Shown piece after piece: positions 29,248 to 40,051 of a DNA stretch of 64,000 nucleotides. The position numbers and the translations under genes were made by a program. Where the stretch lies: positions 1,736,001 to 1,800,000 of the forward strand of contig NZ_QXJM01000039.1 in the NCBI RefSeq assembly GCF_003570905.1, read 5' to 3'. The notes under the pieces were generated by a model. It was given only the letters and a program-made list of their open reading frames with translations. It was not told the origin of the DNA and did no database searches. Origin of the DNA: Cohnella faecalis. GTDB lineage: Bacteria > Bacillota > Bacilli > Paenibacillales > Paenibacillaceae. The number at the start of each line of letters is the position of its first letter. The stretch's first letter is position 1.

Positions 29248-30597
29248 TTGAACAGAGACGACGAACCGAAAGTAGACGGATGGAGTTCGATCTACGGGGA
29301 AGAGCAACGCAGAGCTTCCGTCAAGCAACAGAACGGGCCGGAGCCGGGCGATCGGCGAATGGCTTCTGAAGAAAAGAAGAACGGACCCGGAGAAGCGGCT
29401 GCCGCAACGGAGACGTATCACGGTCTTGCCGATGAGTTGACCAGCCGGGTGCCGCTGGAACGCGCGCGCCGTTCGGGCAATCCCGAGCGGCCGCCCGAGC
29501 AGAAGGTCGCCTATCGTCGGCGCAAGCCTCGCGTGCTGCTCTGGTCGTTTTTGATCGCTCTCAGCCTGGTGTTGATTTTCGCGGGAAGCGTAATATTTTA
29601 CGTTTGGAACGGACTTCGTCCGGTCGCGGTATCGGATACGCCGGTTCAAGTAACGATCAGCAAGGGGATGCGGGCGAAAAAGGTCGCGGAAATGCTCGAG
29701 CAAAACGGCCTTATTCGTAATGCCACTTTATTCGGAGCATGGCTTAAGCTGAATGACGAAGGCTCTCGTTTTCAAGCGGGCGACTATGCGCTGACTCCGG
29801 GAATGGCTAACAAAACGATCGTGGCGAAGTTCAATAGCGGCGAGACGATTGCGGCGGCGACGATTCGATTTACGATTCCGGAAGGCTATACGATCAAGCA
29901 GATGGCGGATCGAATTGCGGAAGCCGCGGGAGTCGACAAAAATTCGTTCCTTGCAGCCGCAAACGATCTAACGAAGCTTAACGGCTCCATCTGGCTCAAG
30001 GATATTTCGGCGAACGGCAATTTACGGTATCCGCTGGAAGGATACTTGTTCCCGGATACGTATGAGATGAAGAGCGGCAGCTCCGAGACCGATATTTTGA
30101 ACCGGATGCTTTCCGAGCTTGACCGCAAGCTTGATCAGCTTCCCGAGGATTGGGAGACCGTGCTTGAAGAGCGCGGGCTGACCGTTCATCAGATGCTGAC
30201 GATTGCTTCTCTCGTAGAGCGGGAAGTCGTTATCGACGAAGAGCGTCCCATCGTGGCGGGCATTATCGAGAATCGGATCAAGAAGAAGATGCCGCTGCAG
30301 ATCGATGCTACGGTTCAATATTTGCTCGATAAGCAGAAGGAAAAGCTGCTGACGGAGGATCTCAAGGTCGAGAGTCCTTACAATACGTACTTGCATCCGG
30401 GTCTTCCTCCGGGTCCGATTGCGAGCCCGAGCTTACAATCGATCGAGGCGACTCTGTATCCGGCCGACAACGATTACCTCTACTACGTAACGAAGAAGGA
30501 CGGCACGAACACGCATTTGTTCGCGTCTACTTACCGTCAGCATCAAAAAAATATTCAAGCAAGCGAAAAGAACGAAAAAAACGCTAAAAAGAAATAA
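29248..30597 (+). CDS. mltG: Endolytic murein transglycosylase MltG
   Basis: Cuts nascent peptidoglycan strands and so sets glycan length. A cytoplasmic N-terminus of about 90 charged residues is followed by one helix (VLLWSFLIALSLVLIFAGSV), a LysM-like region and the YceG domain with PLEGYLFPDTYE and the catalytic Glu in IASLVEREVVIDEERP, plus SPYNTYLHPGLPPGPI. The start is a TTG at 29248 with GGAGGG eight to ten bases upstream, and no nearby ATG is suited. 449 residues, a longer N-terminus than most. Confidence 0.92.
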   Translation: MNRDDEPKVDGWSSIYGEEQRRASVKQQNGPEPGDRRMASEEKKNGPGEAAAATETYHGLADELTSRVPLERARRSGNPERPPEQKVAYRRRKPRVLLWSFLIALSLVLIFAGSVIFYVWNGLRPVAVSDTPVQVTISKGMRAKKVAEMLEQNGLIRNATLFGAWLKLNDEGSRFQAGDYALTPGMANKTIVAKFNSGETIAAATIRFTIPEGYTIKQMADRIAEAAGVDKNSFLAAANDLTKLNGSIWLKDISANGNLRYPLEGYLFPDTYEMKSGSSETDILNRMLSELDRKLDQLPEDWETVLEERGLTVHQMLTIASLVEREVVIDEERPIVAGIIENRIKKKMPLQIDATVQYLLDKQKEKLLTEDLKVESPYNTYLHPGLPPGPIASPSLQSIEATLYPADNDYLYYVTKKDGTNTHLFASTYRQHQKNIQASEKNEKNAKKK

Positions 30598-30617
30598 CCG
30601 CGCTAAGCGCGTCCCGA

Positions 30618-30683
30618 CCCGGCGAACCCGATGCAAGAGCGAGCTTCCTTTATTCAGGAGGCCGGCTCTTGCGTCGCGCCGGG
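30618..30683 (+). other. Two-tier hairpin between mltG and the first U32 gene
   Basis: An outer CCCGGCG/CGCCGGG stem (30618-30624 with 30677-30683) encloses an inner GCAAGAGC/GCTCTTGC stem (30633-30640 with 30665-30672). There is no T run to make it a standard terminator. It could be an RNA processing or mRNA-stability element. Confidence 0.5.
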
Positions 30684-30708
30684 TTTCGGATTTCCCGGAG
30701 GTTGAATA

Positions 30709-31656
30709 ATGGGCAAGGTTACGACGGACACACGATTGGAGCTGTTGATTTCGGCGGGATCCGCAGCCCAGGCGGACAAATATTTGGAAGCTGGAGCGAC
30801 TGCCATTCTGATTGGGGAATCCCGGTTCGGAATGCGGCTGCCCGGCGAAATTCGCGAGGACGAGCTTAAGGAAGTCATTGCGCTCATTCATGAGCGCGGC
30901 GGGAAAGCTTACGTAAACGCGGGCAAGCTATTCCGCAATGAAGAGCTGTCTGCACTGCCGGCGTATTTGCGGTCGGCAGCCGCTGCCGGCGCAGATGCAA
31001 TCACGTTCGGCGACCCGGCGGTGCTATTGAACGCAAGGGAATTCGCTCCCTCCTTGAAGCTGCACTGGAATGCAGAGATGACCGGAACGAATTCGGCCGC
31101 GGCCGGATACTGGGGACGGCGCGGAGCGATTCGGGCCGTGCTTGCCCGCGAGCTCAACGAAGAGGAAATCGCCGACTTCAAACGGAATGTGGAGCTTGAA
31201 GTGCAAATTCAAGTTCACGGAATGACGAACATTTATCACTCACATCGCAATTTGCTCGAAAGCTACTTGCAGCATATCGGGCGCGAGGCGACTCTGGTGG
31301 AGAGAGGCGCGGACAAGGGACTGTTTCTGGTCGAAATGGAAAGGCCGGACGAGAGATTCCCCGTCTATGAGGATGCTAACGGCACTCATGTGATGAGTCC
31401 GGACGATATTTGTCTGCTGGAAGCTCTGCCCGAGCTGTATGCAGCCGGAGTGGACAGCCTGTATGTCGAAGCGCTGCTTAAGACGGAAGAGTATAACGAG
31501 ACCGTTCTTCGAGCTTACCGAGAGGCAATCGATCGTCTCGTCGCAAATCCGGACAGCTATAAGTTCGACGAACGCGGTTTGAATCGGATTCGGGCCTTGC
31601 AGCATCCGGAGAGGGAGCTCGGTTTCGGATTTTTGTATAAGGAACAGGTGTATTGA
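30709..31656 (+). CDS. Peptidase U32-family protein (YrrN-like)
   Basis: 315 residues of the U32 TIM-barrel type: LELLISAGSAAQADKYLEAGA, GGKAYVNAGKLFRNEEL, GADAITFGDPAVL, IQVHGMTNIYHSHRNLL and the late DICLLEALPELYAAGVDSLYVEA. U32 proteins include RlhA (23S rRNA hydroxylation) and TrhP (tRNA U34 hydroxylation); bacilli carry adjacent pairs for tRNA. It lacks the four-Cys cluster and is the non-catalytic-looking partner. Intact here; pieces recur at 43589-43861 (minus) and 43862-44241. Confidence 0.88.
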   Translation: MGKVTTDTRLELLISAGSAAQADKYLEAGATAILIGESRFGMRLPGEIREDELKEVIALIHERGGKAYVNAGKLFRNEELSALPAYLRSAAAAGADAITFGDPAVLLNAREFAPSLKLHWNAEMTGTNSAAAGYWGRRGAIRAVLARELNEEEIADFKRNVELEVQIQVHGMTNIYHSHRNLLESYLQHIGREATLVERGADKGLFLVEMERPDERFPVYEDANGTHVMSPDDICLLEALPELYAAGVDSLYVEALLKTEEYNETVLRAYREAIDRLVANPDSYKFDERGLNRIRALQHPERELGFGFLYKEQVY

Positions 31657-31684
31657 TTCAAGAATGAAAAGGAGAGAAGAACCG

Positions 31685-32944
31685 ATGTCATCCGTTCTCT
31701 CACACGATCAGCCAAGGCTCGCGGGAACCCGTGCCAGACTTGCGAAGCCTGAATTGCTTGCTCCCGCAGGCAGCTTGGAAAAGCTTAAGTTCGCTGTTCA
31801 TTACGGAGCCGATGCCGTCTATATCGGCGGACAACAATATGGCCTTCGCTCCAACGCGGACAACTTCAGCTTCGATGAGATGCGGGAAGGCGTCGAGTTC
31901 GCCGCCAAATACGGAGCCAAAGTGTTCGTCGCCACGAATATTTACGCCCATCAAGAGGATCTGGCCGGTGTGGCCGATTACTTGAAGGAGCTTGAAAATG
32001 CCGGTATTTCCGCCATTATCGCCGCCGATCCCGCTATCGTTGAGACGGCTCAGCAGGTTGCTCCGAAGCTGGAGGTCCATCTAAGCACCCAGCAGTCGAC
32101 GATGAATTGGCAAGCGGTTCGTTTTTGGAAGGAAGAAGGGCTTCCGCGCGTCGTTCTCGCCCGCGAGACGTCGATGGACGAAATTCGCGAAATGAAGCGA
32201 CGCGTCGATATCGAGCTGGAGGTTTTTATCCACGGCGCGATGTGCTCCTCGGTATCGGGACGATGCGTTCTATCCAATCATTTTACCGACCGCGATTCCA
32301 ATCGGGGCGGCTGCTGCCAGTCGTGTCGCTGGAAGTACGATTTGAAAGCGGACGAACGCAGCGTAGCCGATCCGGAGATGAACCTGTTCACGATGAGCTC
32401 CAAGGATCTGTGCATGATCGACCATTTGCCCGACTTGATCGATGCCGGAGTGGACAGCTTCAAAATCGAAGGACGGATGAAAAGCATCCATTATGTCGCT
32501 TCGGTCGTGAATGCCTACCGGCAGGCAATCGATTCGTATATGGACAATCCCGAAGGCTACGCTCTTAGGTCGGAATGGCTGGAGGATATCGGCAAGGCGG
32601 CGAACCGCCCGCTGAACACCGGCTTTTTCTATACAACTCCCGGAGCGGAGGAGCATATTTACGAGCCGGAAGAGAAGGCGGCTCCGTTCGATTTTGCGGC
32701 CGTCGTAACCGAATACGACGAGGATACCGGAATCGCGACCGTCCAGCAGCGCAACTTTTTCCGCCCTGGAATGGAAGTGGAGTTTTTCGGTCCCGGTGGC
32801 CGCCGGTTCGTTCAGAGGGTCGGCGATATGACGGATGTCGAAGGAAACAGTCTTGAGGTCGCACGTCATCCGCTTCAATTAATCCGCTTTCGCACGGAAC
32901 ATCCAGTAGCTCCGTTGGATATTATGCGAAAAAGAATCGGCTAA
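31685..32944 (+). CDS. Peptidase U32-family protein (YrrO/TrhP-like)
   Basis: 419 residues. Core motifs are ELLAPAGSLEKLKFAVHYGADAVYIGG (near residue 23), AKVFVATNIYAH and the cysteine-rich segment [14 protein letters not shown](13)-RGGCCQSCRWKY, expected to hold a cofactor or iron-sulfur site. In bacilli the YrrN-YrrO pair takes part in hydroxylating U34 of tRNA. AAGGAGAG precedes the ATG at 31685. The intact copy is this one; the copies at 42325-43561 and 44270-45522 are broken. Confidence 0.9.
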   Translation: MSSVLSHDQPRLAGTRARLAKPELLAPAGSLEKLKFAVHYGADAVYIGGQQYGLRSNADNFSFDEMREGVEFAAKYGAKVFVATNIYAHQEDLAGVADYLKELENAGISAIIAADPAIVETAQQVAPKLEVHLSTQQSTMNWQAVRFWKEEGLPRVVLARETSMDEIREMKRRVDIELEVFIHGAMCSSVSGRCVLSNHFTDRDSNRGGCCQSCRWKYDLKADERSVADPEMNLFTMSSKDLCMIDHLPDLIDAGVDSFKIEGRMKSIHYVASVVNAYRQAIDSYMDNPEGYALRSEWLEDIGKAANRPLNTGFFYTTPGAEEHIYEPEEKAAPFDFAAVVTEYDEDTGIATVQQRNFFRPGMEVEFFGPGGRRFVQRVGDMTDVEGNSLEVARHPLQLIRFRTEHPVAPLDIMRKRIG

Positions 32945-32954
32945 ACAGGGAAAC

Positions 32955-33090
32955 TTTGTGCACAAAATAGGACTTTAGTGCAAAGGATTTTCATTCCAGC
33001 TGTCGAATGTAGTCAAAGTAAGCAAAATCGTTGTCTGAAAGGCGGCCAACGACACGCTTTCTTGGGACTTTCGACAGTTTTTTTGTTGCC
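32955..33090 (+). promoter_or_regulatory. Structured leader upstream of the chemoreceptor gene
   Basis: A perfect 12-base palindrome TTTGTGCACAAA (32955-32966), then an RNA-like element: CTGTCGAA (from 33001) pairs with TTCGACAG (about 33072-33079), enclosing CGTTG and CAACG arms, and ends in seven T residues. The T run directly after the outer stem suggests transcription attenuation. It does not match the cyclic-di-GMP riboswitch consensus as I remember it. It is repeated with the duplicated segment. Confidence 0.45.
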
Positions 33091-33131
33091 GCCGACAGTC
33101 TTCACTTTGGTACCGGAGGGTGTAACAGTGT

Positions 33132-35246
33132 ATGAAGAAGTCGTGGCGTGATCTGACTAAGACAGACAATTGGAAAGCCAAAACCAAATCTGCAAGTGGT
33201 TTAACTCAGCGTATTGGGGGGAAGTTGAAGGGGAAGAGATTTGAGAATCCGGTTCGCTCGGTTGGAATGAAGCTGTTTTTGCTTATTTTTTGCAGTATTT
33301 TGGCGTGCGTCGTTACACTAGGTATTTTCTCCTATTCGAAATCCAGCTCAATCATTAAAAATAAGGTGGCGGAAGCGAGCCGGCAGACTGCCGAGCAAGC
33401 GGCAGGCAAGTTCTCGTTGCTGTTTGACGGGTACGAGCGGCTGTCACTGCAATTTATTACGGATAGCGGCTTTACCGATTTGATTAATACGCTCGCCGCC
33501 GCGAACGACGATTACGAGAAGTTCGATATGTCTCGCAAGCTGACCGAGAAGATGAGCGGAATGGCTATGTCGGACAGCACGCTCGAATCGATCTCCCTCG
33601 TGCCGGTTAATGAGAAGGACCAGACTATGACAACGGGAGGCACGTTGCGTAGAGAAGGTCTTACGAGCACGCCTATTCTGGAGAAAATCAAGGAGGGCAG
33701 CGGAAAAGCGGTATGGATTCCGACGATGACAAAAGGGGTCGACGGATCTCGCACCTTTCCGACGTTTGCGGTCGGACGCTACCTGAGTCTCGGGAAACAA
33801 TATTACCTCCTCATCGAAATCAAGGCAGCGGTACTCGATTCGCTCATGCAAACCGTTCAATTCGGCGAAGGAAGCTCGAGCTACATCGTCTCGCAGGACG
33901 GTGGCATCGTATACGGGCCCGACAATGGGAAGCTGGGCACAAAATATTCGTTCGAGCTGCCGGGGGAATCCGGTACGGCTACGATTAAAGAGAACGACCA
34001 AGAAATGCTGTCTACCGCCGGAACGATGGATACGAGCGATTGGACTCTGCTTGGCAATATTCCGGTATCGAGCCTTGTGAAGGACGCGAAGGCGATCAGC
34101 AACTTGACGTGGCTGATGTCGTTGCTTGCGGCGCTTATAGCTGCGGCTATCGGCTTGATCGTGCTTCGGACGGTTGGCAGACCGCTCGTACAGCTTCGCA
34201 CGCTCATGAACGAGGGGGAAAAAGGAAACTTGACCGTTCGTTCGACCATTCGCAAAAAAGACGAAATCGGTCAAGTGGCGGACAGCTTCAATCGTATGAT
34301 GGAAGAGATTACGACCTTGGTTCGTCAGACGAACAGCTCGGCGAAAGAAGTTCTCGATACGGCAACCTCGCTTACGGACGCTTCGCGCAAGACGGCCGAA
34401 GCGGCTAAGGAAATCGCCATCGCTACGGAAGAAATCGCCAACGGCGCAACGAATCTCGCCTTCGAGTCCGAGAAGGGGACGGATATGACGTCCGAAATCG
34501 GTACCCAGGTTCAGACGGTCATCGCCTCCAACGTCGAGATGGGCAATTCGGCCAACGAAGTGGAGGAAGCTTCACGCCGCGGTTCGGATTACATGGACAC
34601 TCTGATCAACAAGACGGGTCAGACGGAAGAAATGACTCGCTCCATGGTTGAAAAGGTGGACAAGCTGAAGGACAGTACGCGTTCGATCCGAAAAATTCTC
34701 GATGTGCTCGGCAATATGACGAAGCAGACGAACATCTTGTCGTTGAACGCCACAATCGAGGCGGCCCGCGCGGGTACGGCCGGAAAAGGCTTCATGGTCG
34801 TTGCGGACGAGATACGCAAGCTGGCGGACCAATCCCGTCAGTCGATCGGAGTCGTCGGCGAAATCGTCGAAACGATTCAGCGCGAAATCGACGAGACGGT
34901 AGCCGTACTGTCTCTGGCATATCCGATTTTCCAAGAGCAGATCGAATCGGTGCGCGAAGCGAATCAGATTTTCGTCGCTGTTCAAGACAACATGTCGAGC
35001 TTCGTAGGCCGGTTGGATTCGGCGACCGTCTCGGTCAGGCAGCTGGAATCCGCTCAATCGACGCTTTCGCTGGCAATGAGCAACGTGAGCGCTGTCGCCG
35101 AGGAAGCGTCCGCTACTTCGGAGCAGGTCGCTTCGCTCAGCAATGAGCAGCTTGGCATCAGCGACGGCTTGGTGCAGCTGTCCAATCGATTGGAATCGGT
35201 ATCGACCCAGCTTCGCGAGTCGCTCTCCCGATTTACGGTAACTTAA
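33132..35246 (+). CDS. Methyl-accepting chemotaxis protein (intact copy)
   Basis: A 704-residue chemoreceptor. A basic cytoplasmic leader of about 47 residues precedes TM1 ([21 protein letters not shown]), then a dCache-like extracellular domain (residues about 70-320, with [14 protein letters not shown] and YYLLIEI), TM2 ([19 protein letters not shown]), HAMP, and a signalling tip with [16 protein letters not shown] and [16 protein letters not shown]. The ligand is unknown. The other two copies (40052-42137 minus and 45709-47820) have one-base deletions, so this copy is the reliable one. A strong terminator follows. Confidence 0.93.
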   Translation: MKKSWRDLTKTDNWKAKTKSASGLTQRIGGKLKGKRFENPVRSVGMKLFLLIFCSILACVVTLGIFSYSKSSSIIKNKVAEASRQTAEQAAGKFSLLFDGYERLSLQFITDSGFTDLINTLAAANDDYEKFDMSRKLTEKMSGMAMSDSTLESISLVPVNEKDQTMTTGGTLRREGLTSTPILEKIKEGSGKAVWIPTMTKGVDGSRTFPTFAVGRYLSLGKQYYLLIEIKAAVLDSLMQTVQFGEGSSSYIVSQDGGIVYGPDNGKLGTKYSFELPGESGTATIKENDQEMLSTAGTMDTSDWTLLGNIPVSSLVKDAKAISNLTWLMSLLAALIAAAIGLIVLRTVGRPLVQLRTLMNEGEKGNLTVRSTIRKKDEIGQVADSFNRMMEEITTLVRQTNSSAKEVLDTATSLTDASRKTAEAAKEIAIATEEIANGATNLAFESEKGTDMTSEIGTQVQTVIASNVEMGNSANEVEEASRRGSDYMDTLINKTGQTEEMTRSMVEKVDKLKDSTRSIRKILDVLGNMTKQTNILSLNATIEAARAGTAGKGFMVVADEIRKLADQSRQSIGVVGEIVETIQREIDETVAVLSLAYPIFQEQIESVREANQIFVAVQDNMSSFVGRLDSATVSVRQLESAQSTLSLAMSNVSAVAEEASATSEQVASLSNEQLGISDGLVQLSNRLESVSTQLRESLSRFTVT

Positions 35247-35268
35247 TAGATAGGTGCGCTCTGAATGC

Positions 35269-35308
35269 AGGAGCTGCCTCAAGGCTTGGTAGCCTTGAGG
35301 CAGCTCCT
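35269..35308 (+). terminator. Strong intrinsic terminator of the chemoreceptor
   Basis: AGGAGCTGCCTCAAGGCT pairs perfectly over 18 bases with its complement, loop TGGT, then TTATTTG. Repeated at about 39990-40029 and 47843-47882 with the duplicated segment. Confidence 0.85.
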
Positions 35309-35345
35309 TTATTTGTAGGTTACGAAGAGCCGCCGGAGCTGTTTG

Positions 35346-36895
35346 CCTAAAGAGTGGTACCTCGTCCCGCTGTTGAGCATGCGCCCCCACTATTCGTCGA
35401 AAGAATGGTACCGCGTCCCACTGATGAGAGTCCGTCCTCGCCAATCGTCGAAAGAATGGTACCTCGTCCCACTGTTGAGCATCTGCCCCGCTATTCGTCG
35501 AAAGAATGGTACCTCGTCCCACTGTTGAGCGTCCGTCCCCGCCAGTCGTCGAAAGAATGGTACCGCGTCCCACTGATGAGAGTCCGGCCTCGCCAATCGT
35601 CGAAAGAATGGTACCTCGTCCCACTGTTGAGCATCTGCCCCCGCTATTCGTCGAAAGAATGGTACCTCGTCCCACTGTTGAGCGTCCGTCCCCGCCAGTC
35701 GTCGAAAGAATGGTACCTCGTCCCACTGATGAGAGTCCGTCCTCGCCAATCGCCGAAAGAATGGTACCTGGTCCCACTGTTGAGAGTCCGTCCCTGTTAT
35801 TCGTCGAAAGTATGGTACCGCGTCCCACTGTTGAGAGTCCGTCCCGCCAATCGCCGAAAGAATGGTACCGCGTCCCACTGATGAGAGTCCGTCCTCGCCA
35901 ATCGTCGAAAGAATGGTACCGCGTCCCACTGTTGAGCGTCCGTCCCCACCAATCGCCGAAAGAATGGTACCGCGTCCCACTGATGAGAGTCCGTCCTCGC
36001 CAATCGTCGAAAGAATGGTACCGCGTCCCACTGATGAGTGTCCGTCCTCGCCAATCGCCGAAAGAATGGTACCTCGTCCCACTGTTGAGAGTCCGTCCCC
36101 GTTATTCGTCGAAAGAATGGTACCTCGTCCCACTGTTGAGAGTCCGTCCTCGCCAATCGTCGAAAGAATGGTACCGCGTCCCACTGTTGAGCATGCGCCC
36201 CCGCTATTCGTCGAAAGAATGGTACCTCGTCCCACTGTTGAGAGTCCGTCCCCGTTATTCGTCGAAAGAATGGTACCGCGTCCCACTGATGAGAGTCCGT
36301 CCTCGCCAATCGTCGAAAGAATGGTACCTCGTCCCACTGTTGAGCATCTGCCCCCGCTATTCGTCGAAAGAATGGTACCTCGTCCCACTGTTGAGCATGC
36401 GCCCCCGCTATTCGTCGAAAGAATGGTACCTCGTCCCACTGTTGAGCATCTGCCCCGCTATTCGTCGAAAGAATGGTACCTCGTCCCACTGTTGAGCATG
36501 CGCCCCCGCTATTCGTCGAAAGAATGGTACCTCGTCCCACTGTTGAGAGCCCGTCCCCGTTATTCGCCGAAAGAATGGTACCTTGTCCCACTGTTAAGCG
36601 TCCGTCCCGCCAATCGCCGAAGAATGGTACCTGGTCCACTGTCGATGAGCGTCCCTGATGAGAGTCCGTCCCGCAATCGTCGAAAGAATGGTACCGCGTC
36701 CACTGATGAGCGTCCGTCCCGCCAATCGCCGAAAGAATGGTACCTCGTCCCACTGTTGATCATCCACCCCGCTATTCATCGAAAGTAAGGTACCTCTTCC
36801 ACTGTTGAGAGTCCGTCCCCACCAATCGCCGAAAGAATGGTACGCGCGTCCCACTGATGAGAGTCCGCCCTCCGCCAGTCGCCGAAAGAGAGGCA
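35346..36895. repeat. 51-bp tandem repeat array C (first pass)
   Basis: About 30 units with a 51-base period between the chemoreceptor and the penicillin-binding protein. The core is GGTACC(T/G)CGTCCCACTG(T/A)TGAG, the tail (T/C)CGTCGAAAGAAT. Several unit types recur: TGAGCATCTG, TGAGCATGCG, TGAGCGTCCG and TGAGAGTCCG. Some follow one another in fixed order (see findings). It is repeated in inverted form at about 38421-39955 and directly at 47920-49470, with about the same unit number. The units decay at both ends. Scattered one-base losses begin near 36600. Confidence 0.92.
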
Positions 36896-37018
36896 TCCCA
36901 TGCTCAATGGTCGCGTCGGAAGAGGAGTAGCGCGTGTTATCTGCCGGACCCTGTATATTTTGGAATCCCCGAAATACGGCAACAATGAGAAAAGGAGGAA
37001 TGGACGGAGGGAAGCAAA

Positions 37019-37693
37019 ATGTCGAATCGGTTTGCCTATCGCGCTTTTCAAATGTTGCTGATTCTCGTCTGCTTGTTCGCCATCGCGGCGCTTCGACTGG
37101 CTTGGGTTCAACTGGGATCGGGTCGGGGGAGAGCGGAACCAAGCGCGTCGATCGCCCGTCAGGCGGTGCTGGAGCATTCCGATGAGCTCGTGATCGATAC
37201 GGGTAGAGGAAGATTTCTGGACCGGAACGGGTATTTGCTGACGGACCGGACGGTAAACGGGCTGGTTGCTTTTCCAACTGGCGGAATGCAAGAGGCTCGG
37301 AGGCTTCGATCAATCAATTGGCGCTGCTTTGGGAACGACGGGCGAGAGCTTATCCAATTGGTTGGATAGTTTGAAGAGCCCGCGATGTGGAGGGCGCACA
37401 AGTCCCTGTCGCGGCGAACCTGACGGACAAACAGGCGAGCGCCGTTGCGTCGCAGGCTTGAACGGCGTATTCGCGCTACCGTACCGCAATAGATATCGGA
37501 CGGCTCCGAGCCGCTCCATGCATCGGTTACGTATCGCAGCATCCGGAACGGCTTAGCGGTTATATGCGAGCAATTGCACGAATCAAATCAAGGAGACAGA
37601 CGGGATCGGGGGCTCAGGTTCTTGAGAAGTCGCTCGATAGGCTCATTCGGGCCACTCGGTCCGACGGAGGCGTAAGGCTTACCGATGCGCAAC
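37019..37693 (+). pseudogene. Truncated first-pass copy of the penicillin-binding protein gene
   Basis: Identical to the start of the gene at 49590 up to GLVAFPTGGM, then broken by many one-base deletions and cut off at 37693, where the sequence turns around. Probably an assembly artefact, not a genuine pseudogene. Confidence 0.75.
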
Positions 37694-38290
37694 TTCTCAA
37701 GACCTGAGCCCCGATCCGTCTGTCTCCTTGATTTGATTTCGTGCTAATTGGCTCGCATATAACGGGCTAAGCCGTTCCGGATGCTGCGATACGTAACGAT
37801 GGCATGGAGGGGCTCGGAGCCGTCCGGATATCTATTGCGGTACGGTAGCGCGAATACGCCGTTCAAGCCTGCGGACGCAACGGCGCTCGCCTGTTTTGTC
37901 CGTCAGGTTCGCCGCGACAGGGGACTTGTGCGCCCTCATCGCGGGCTCTTTCAAACTATCCAACCAATTGGATAAGCTCTCGCCGTCGTTCCAAAGCAGC
38001 GGCCAATTGATTGATCGAAGCCTCCGAGCCTCTTGGCATTCCGCCAGTTGGAAGCAACCAGCCGTTTACCGTCCGGTCGTCAGCAAATACCCGTTCGGTC
38101 CAGAAATCTTCTCTACCGTATCGATCACGAGCTCATCGGAATGCTCCAGCACCGCTGACGGGCGATCGACGCGCTGGTTCGCTCTCCCCCGACCGATCGT
38201 TGACCCAAGCCAGTCGAAGCGCCGCGATGGCGAACAAGCAGACGAGAATCAGCAACATTTGAAAACGCGATAGGCAAACCGATTCGACAT
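37694..38290 (-). pseudogene. Inverted PBP 5' fragment
   Basis: Complement of the first third of the penicillin-binding protein gene; start codon complement CAT at 38288-38290. Several one-base deletions break the frame. Lies inside the inverted copy. Confidence 0.75.
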
Positions 38291-38420
38291 TTTGCTTCCT
38301 CCGTCCATTCCTCCTTTTCTCATTGTTGCCGTATTTCGGGGATTCCAAAATATACAGGGTCCGGCAGATAACACGCGCTACTCCTCTTCCGACGCGACAT
38401 TGAGCATGGGATGCCTCTCT

Positions 38421-39955
38421 TTCGGCGACTGGCGGAGGGCGGACTCTCATCAGTGGGACGCGCGGTACCATTCTTTCGGCGATTGGTGGGGACGGACTCT
38501 CAACAGTGGGAAGAGGTACTTACTTTCGATGAATAGCGGGGGTGGATGATCAACAGTGGGACGAGGTACCATTCTTTCGGCGATTGGCGGGGACGGACGC
38601 TCATCAGTGGGACGCGGTACCATTCTTTCGACGAATTGGCGGGACGGACTCTCATCAGTGGGACGAGGTACCATTCTTTCGGCGATTGGCGGGACGGACG
38701 CTTAACAGTGGGACAAGGTACCATTCTTTCGGCGAATAACGGGGACGGGCTCTCAACAGTGGGACGAGGTACCATTCTTTCGACGAATAGCGGGGGCGCA
38801 TGCTCAACAGTGGGACGAGGTACCATTCTTTCGACGAATAGCGGGGGCAGATGCTCAACAGTGGGACGAGGTACCATTCTTTCGACGAATAGCGGGGGCG
38901 CATGCTCAACAGTGGGACGAGGTACCATTCTTTCGACGAATAGCGGGGGCAGATGCTCAACAGTGGGACGAGGTACCATTCTTTCGACGATTGGCGAGGA
39001 CGGACTCTCATCAGTGGGACGCGGTACCATTCTTTCGACGAATAACGGGGACGGACTCTCAACAGTGGGACGAGGTACATTCTTTCGACGAATAGCGGGG
39101 GCGCATGCTCAACAGTGGGACGCGGTACATTCTTTCGACGATTGGCGAGGACGGACTCTCAACAGTGGGACGAGGTACCATTCTTTCGACGAATAACGGG
39201 GACGGACTCTCAACAGTGGGACGAGGTACCATTCTTTCGGCGATTGGCGAGGACGGACACTCATCAGTGGGACGCGGTACCATTCTTTCGACGATTGGCG
39301 AGGACGGACTCTCATCAGTGGGACGCGGTACCATTCTTTCGGCGATTGGTGGGGACGGACGCTCAACAGTGGGACGCGGTACCATTCTTTCGACGATTGG
39401 CGAGGACGGACTCTCATCAGTGGGACGCGGTACCATTCTTTCGGCGATTGGCGGGGACGGACTCTCAACAGTGGGACGCGGTACCATACTTTCGACGAAT
39501 AACAGGGACGGACTCTCAACAGTGGGACCAGGTACCATTCTTTCGGCGATTGGCGAGGACGGACTCTCATCAGTGGGACGAGGTACCATTCTTTCGACGA
39601 CTGGCGGGGACGGACGCTCAACAGTGGGACGAGGTACCATTCTTTCGACGAATAGCGGGGGCAGATGCTCAACAGTGGGACGAGGTACCATTCTTTCGAC
39701 GATTGGCGAGGCGGACTCTCATCAGTGGGACGCGGTACCATTCTTTCGACGACTGGCGGGGACGGACGCTCAACAGTGGGACGAGGTACCATTCTTTCGA
39801 CGAATAGCGGGGCAGATGCTCAACAGTGGGACGAGGTACCATTCTTTCGACGATTGGCGAGGACGGACTCTCATCAGTGGGACGCGGTACCATTCTTTCG
39901 ACGAATAGTGGGGGCGCATGCTCAACAGCGGGACGAGGTACCACTCTTTAGGCAA
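38421..39955. repeat. 51-bp repeat array C, inverted pass
   Basis: Same units as 35346-36895 in reverse order and orientation (ATTCTTTCGACGA on the plus strand). Unit number and order look the same apart from isolated one-base losses, unlike what tandem repeats normally show after real duplication. Confidence 0.85.
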
Positions 39956-40051
39956 ACAGCTCCGGCGGCTCTTCGTAACCTACAAATAAAGGAGCTGCCT
40001 CAAGGCTACCAAGCCTTGAGGCAGCTCCTGCATTCAGAGCGCACCTATCTA

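Noticed and set aside
32955..33090. Cyclic-di-GMP riboswitch before the chemoreceptor
   Set aside because: The conserved GACGCAAAGC and tetraloop-receptor parts are missing, so I left it as an unidentified structured leader.
35346..36895. CRISPR array
   Set aside because: There are no unique spacers: the whole 51-base unit is repeated with only minor variants, and no cas gene is near.
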